From Hyphomicrobiales bacterium (lineage in GTDB: Bacteria; Pseudomonadota; Alphaproteobacteria; Rhizobiales; Beijerinckiaceae), in NCBI GenBank assembly GCA_028865375.1, contig JAGWKJ010000125.1, positions 1 through 6,936 of the forward strand: DNA of 6,936 nucleotides. Reading direction: 5' to 3'. The position numbers and the translations under genes were made by a program. Positions 5,684 to 6,936 of the stretch are shown here, in pieces; the stretch's first letter is position 1, and each line of letters begins with the position of its first letter. The notes below the pieces were generated by a model, which was given only the letters and a program-made list of their open reading frames with translations, was not told the DNA's origin and searched no databases.

Positions 5684-6936
5684 TCAAAACGTCGATTTCG
5701 TCGAGTCGACGCAGATCTGCAATATTCTATCGTTCAATTCGGACGGTCTCGTCGCCAAATCCAACTCGACGCAATGTCCTCGATCATATCGCGAGACACG
5801 CTCGCCTTGCGCGCCAAAATCAAAACTGACAATTCGACTCCCAAGCCGCATCGCCATCGAAAGCGTGAAGCAAAACGTTTCCGGAACGATACTGGAAACA
5901 AATATCGCATGTGGATTGAATCGTCGGATTTCCGCGACCGCTTCCATATCGGTTTTATAGGGACCGGTTTCGTTCACGCCGACTTCCATCAAAGATTTTG
6001 TCATGTCTGAATATCCAATTATTTCATATCGAAGTGGCAATTTCCGCGTGAGGACGTCCTGAGCCAAGGCATAAAGGATCCGCGACCCTTTGTGCGGGCC
6101 GACCGCTCCAAGCAAGGCGACGCGGAATTCGTCGACGTCGCGCGGGATCTCGTTCGCCGCCACTGTGGCGATCGGCGGATCATGCGGCACGACCGAGAAC
6201 TCGATGCCTGGAAATTCCCGGGACATTCTGTTGGTCGCGTCCTCGGACGGCGTCACGCACGACGCCGCGTTCTTCAACAGTTTGCCAAATGTCGCTCGCC
6301 GACGCCGTGGATCGACGAAATGCGCATTGGACGGGTCGTCCCGCGCGCACCGAACGCAGTCATCGACGCTTTGCATCGCACAAAATTTTTGGTCGATCGA
6401 AAACATATGGTTTCGGTGACACCAAAAGGAATAGTCGTGAACGAACACGTCGTAATGCGCGTTCCGTCTGATCAGCATATTGATGACCGTTTCCGTGGTG
6501 ACCCAGTCGGCGCCGACGAAAGAATGAATTTGGAGGTTCGTCGGCTGCAGCCATTCGACGAAAATCTCAAGCAACGCCAAATCTCTCGGCAAGCTAACAT
6601 CATCTAAATTTGGTTGAAATAACCGCTCCGGCGCCCGAATACGAATCCGATTGCCAGAAAAGTCAATCATCAACAATGAAATCCCGGATTCGACAATTTT
6701 ATTGATGTAAGTCGTCACCCCACCGATCTGTCCGTGTGTAAACGCCAATATGCAATTGCCGCGGAACATCGCCGCCAAACGATACAAATCAAGTCTGGCG
6801 CGCGCGACCCTGCCGAAATTCGCCTGGACGTAAGATTGCACGCACATTTCGTAATCCGGATGCTTTTTGACCAAAGCCGCCAACCGTTCGCGACGCTCCA
6901 CTTCGGAAATTCGACCGAACGAAGTCGATCCACTGT
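5684..6936 (-). CDS. GT-B glycosyltransferase (GT4-like), C-terminal part, cut by the right edge
   Basis: The frame is open to the window edge, so the start is outside. A GTG at 6901 exists but the reading frame continues through it. Numbering from that GTG (405 residues): a helical lead (1-45), the acceptor-side Rossmann half opening 'ILAFTHGQIGGVTTYINKI' (51-69), then 'VHDYSFWC' (154-161), 'CVTPSEDATNRM' (215-226), 'VALLGAVGPHKG' (261-272), 'YEIIGY' and 'SSIVPETFCFTLSMAMRLG' (336-354). These are the landmarks of the GT4-like domain often found at the C-terminus of long multi-domain polysaccharide glycosyltransferases, so more domains may lie beyond the edge. Cys161, Cys174, Cys182 and Cys185 follow the pattern conserved in these proteins. 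The second Glu of EX7E is Met349 here. It is cytoplasmic, with no membrane segment in view. It is co-oriented with the sulfotransferase and 10 nt upstream of it. Donor and acceptor sugars cannot be read from the sequence. Confidence 0.83.
   Translation of the reverse strand, partial: SGSTSFGRISEVERRERLAALVKKHPDYEMCVQSYVQANFGRVARARLDLYRLAAMFRGNCILAFTHGQIGGVTTYINKIVESGISLLMIDFSGNRIRIRAPERLFQPNLDDVSLPRDLALLEIFVEWLQPTNLQIHSFVGADWVTTETVINMLIRRNAHYDVFVHDYSFWCHRNHMFSIDQKFCAMQSVDDCVRCARDDPSNAHFVDPRRRRATFGKLLKNAASCVTPSEDATNRMSREFPGIEFSVVPHDPPIATVAANEIPRDVDEFRVALLGAVGPHKGSRILYALAQDVLTRKLPLRYEIIGYSDMTKSLMEVGVNETGPYKTDMEAVAEIRRFNPHAIFVSSIVPETFCFTLSMAMRLGSRIVSFDFGAQGERVSRYDRGHCVELDLATRPSELNDRILQICVDSTKSTF

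Noticed and set aside
5435..6010. A 191-codon plus-strand frame across the sulfotransferase/glycosyltransferase junction
   Set aside because: The minus strand reads as two clear enzymes with proper ribosome binding spacing; the plus-strand product has no recognisable features.

Overview
The window is high-GC DNA, about 70% G+C in one hand-counted xylA stretch, with an AT-richer segment at the right end. The gene complement points to an alphaproteobacterium, most likely Hyphomicrobiales/Rhizobiales. The reasons are a GAF-containing PtsP of the nitrogen-PTS type, a xanthine phosphoribosyltransferase of the alphaproteobacterial type, and several copies of the 'TTGCGAG...GCAATCCAG / CTGGATTGC...CTCGCAA' palindromic intergenic repeat that I recognise from such genomes. 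I cannot assign a genus.

Layout from left to right. (1) 1-635, minus: the N-terminal 211 residues of ptsP, running off the left edge, with a plausible promoter and a palindrome just upstream. (2) 636-1358: a long non-coding stretch. It holds a G-rich hairpin and two diverged tandem copies, about 200 bp apart, of a REP-like inverted-repeat element. (3) 1359-1862, plus: gpt, a purine-salvage phosphoribosyltransferase. It converges with (4) 1872-2864, minus: a short-chain dehydrogenase of the D-erythronate dehydrogenase (DenD) type. The 9-bp gap between the two stops lies inside a compact hairpin. (5) 2865-3302: the divergent control region between denD and xylA. It holds a variant palindrome, a third REP-like copy and a possible xylA promoter/operator. 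(6) 3303-4637, plus: xylA, a complete xylose isomerase with all expected catalytic and metal residues, but with no xylulokinase next to it. (7) 4638-4845: a spacer with a hairpin between convergent genes. (8) 4846-5673 and 5684->6936, both minus: a two-gene unit of a Stf0-type sulfotransferase preceded by a GT-B glycosyltransferase that runs off the right edge. Parts of this unit are strikingly AT-rich (23% G+C in 5281-5340), which suggests an acquired surface-glycan locus.

How the genes fit together. xylA and denD share a divergent intergenic region and both act on small sugars or sugar acids, so joint regulation is possible but unproven. gpt and ptsP are housekeeping or regulatory genes separated by repeats. 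The glycosyltransferase and sulfotransferase are spaced like a translationally coupled operon and probably build and sulfate a cell-surface glycan. I see no CRISPR array, tRNA, rRNA, transposase or defence system. The most unusual items are the sulfotransferase/glycosyltransferase cassette, a substituted EX7E motif in the glycosyltransferase, and the clustering of palindromic repeats.
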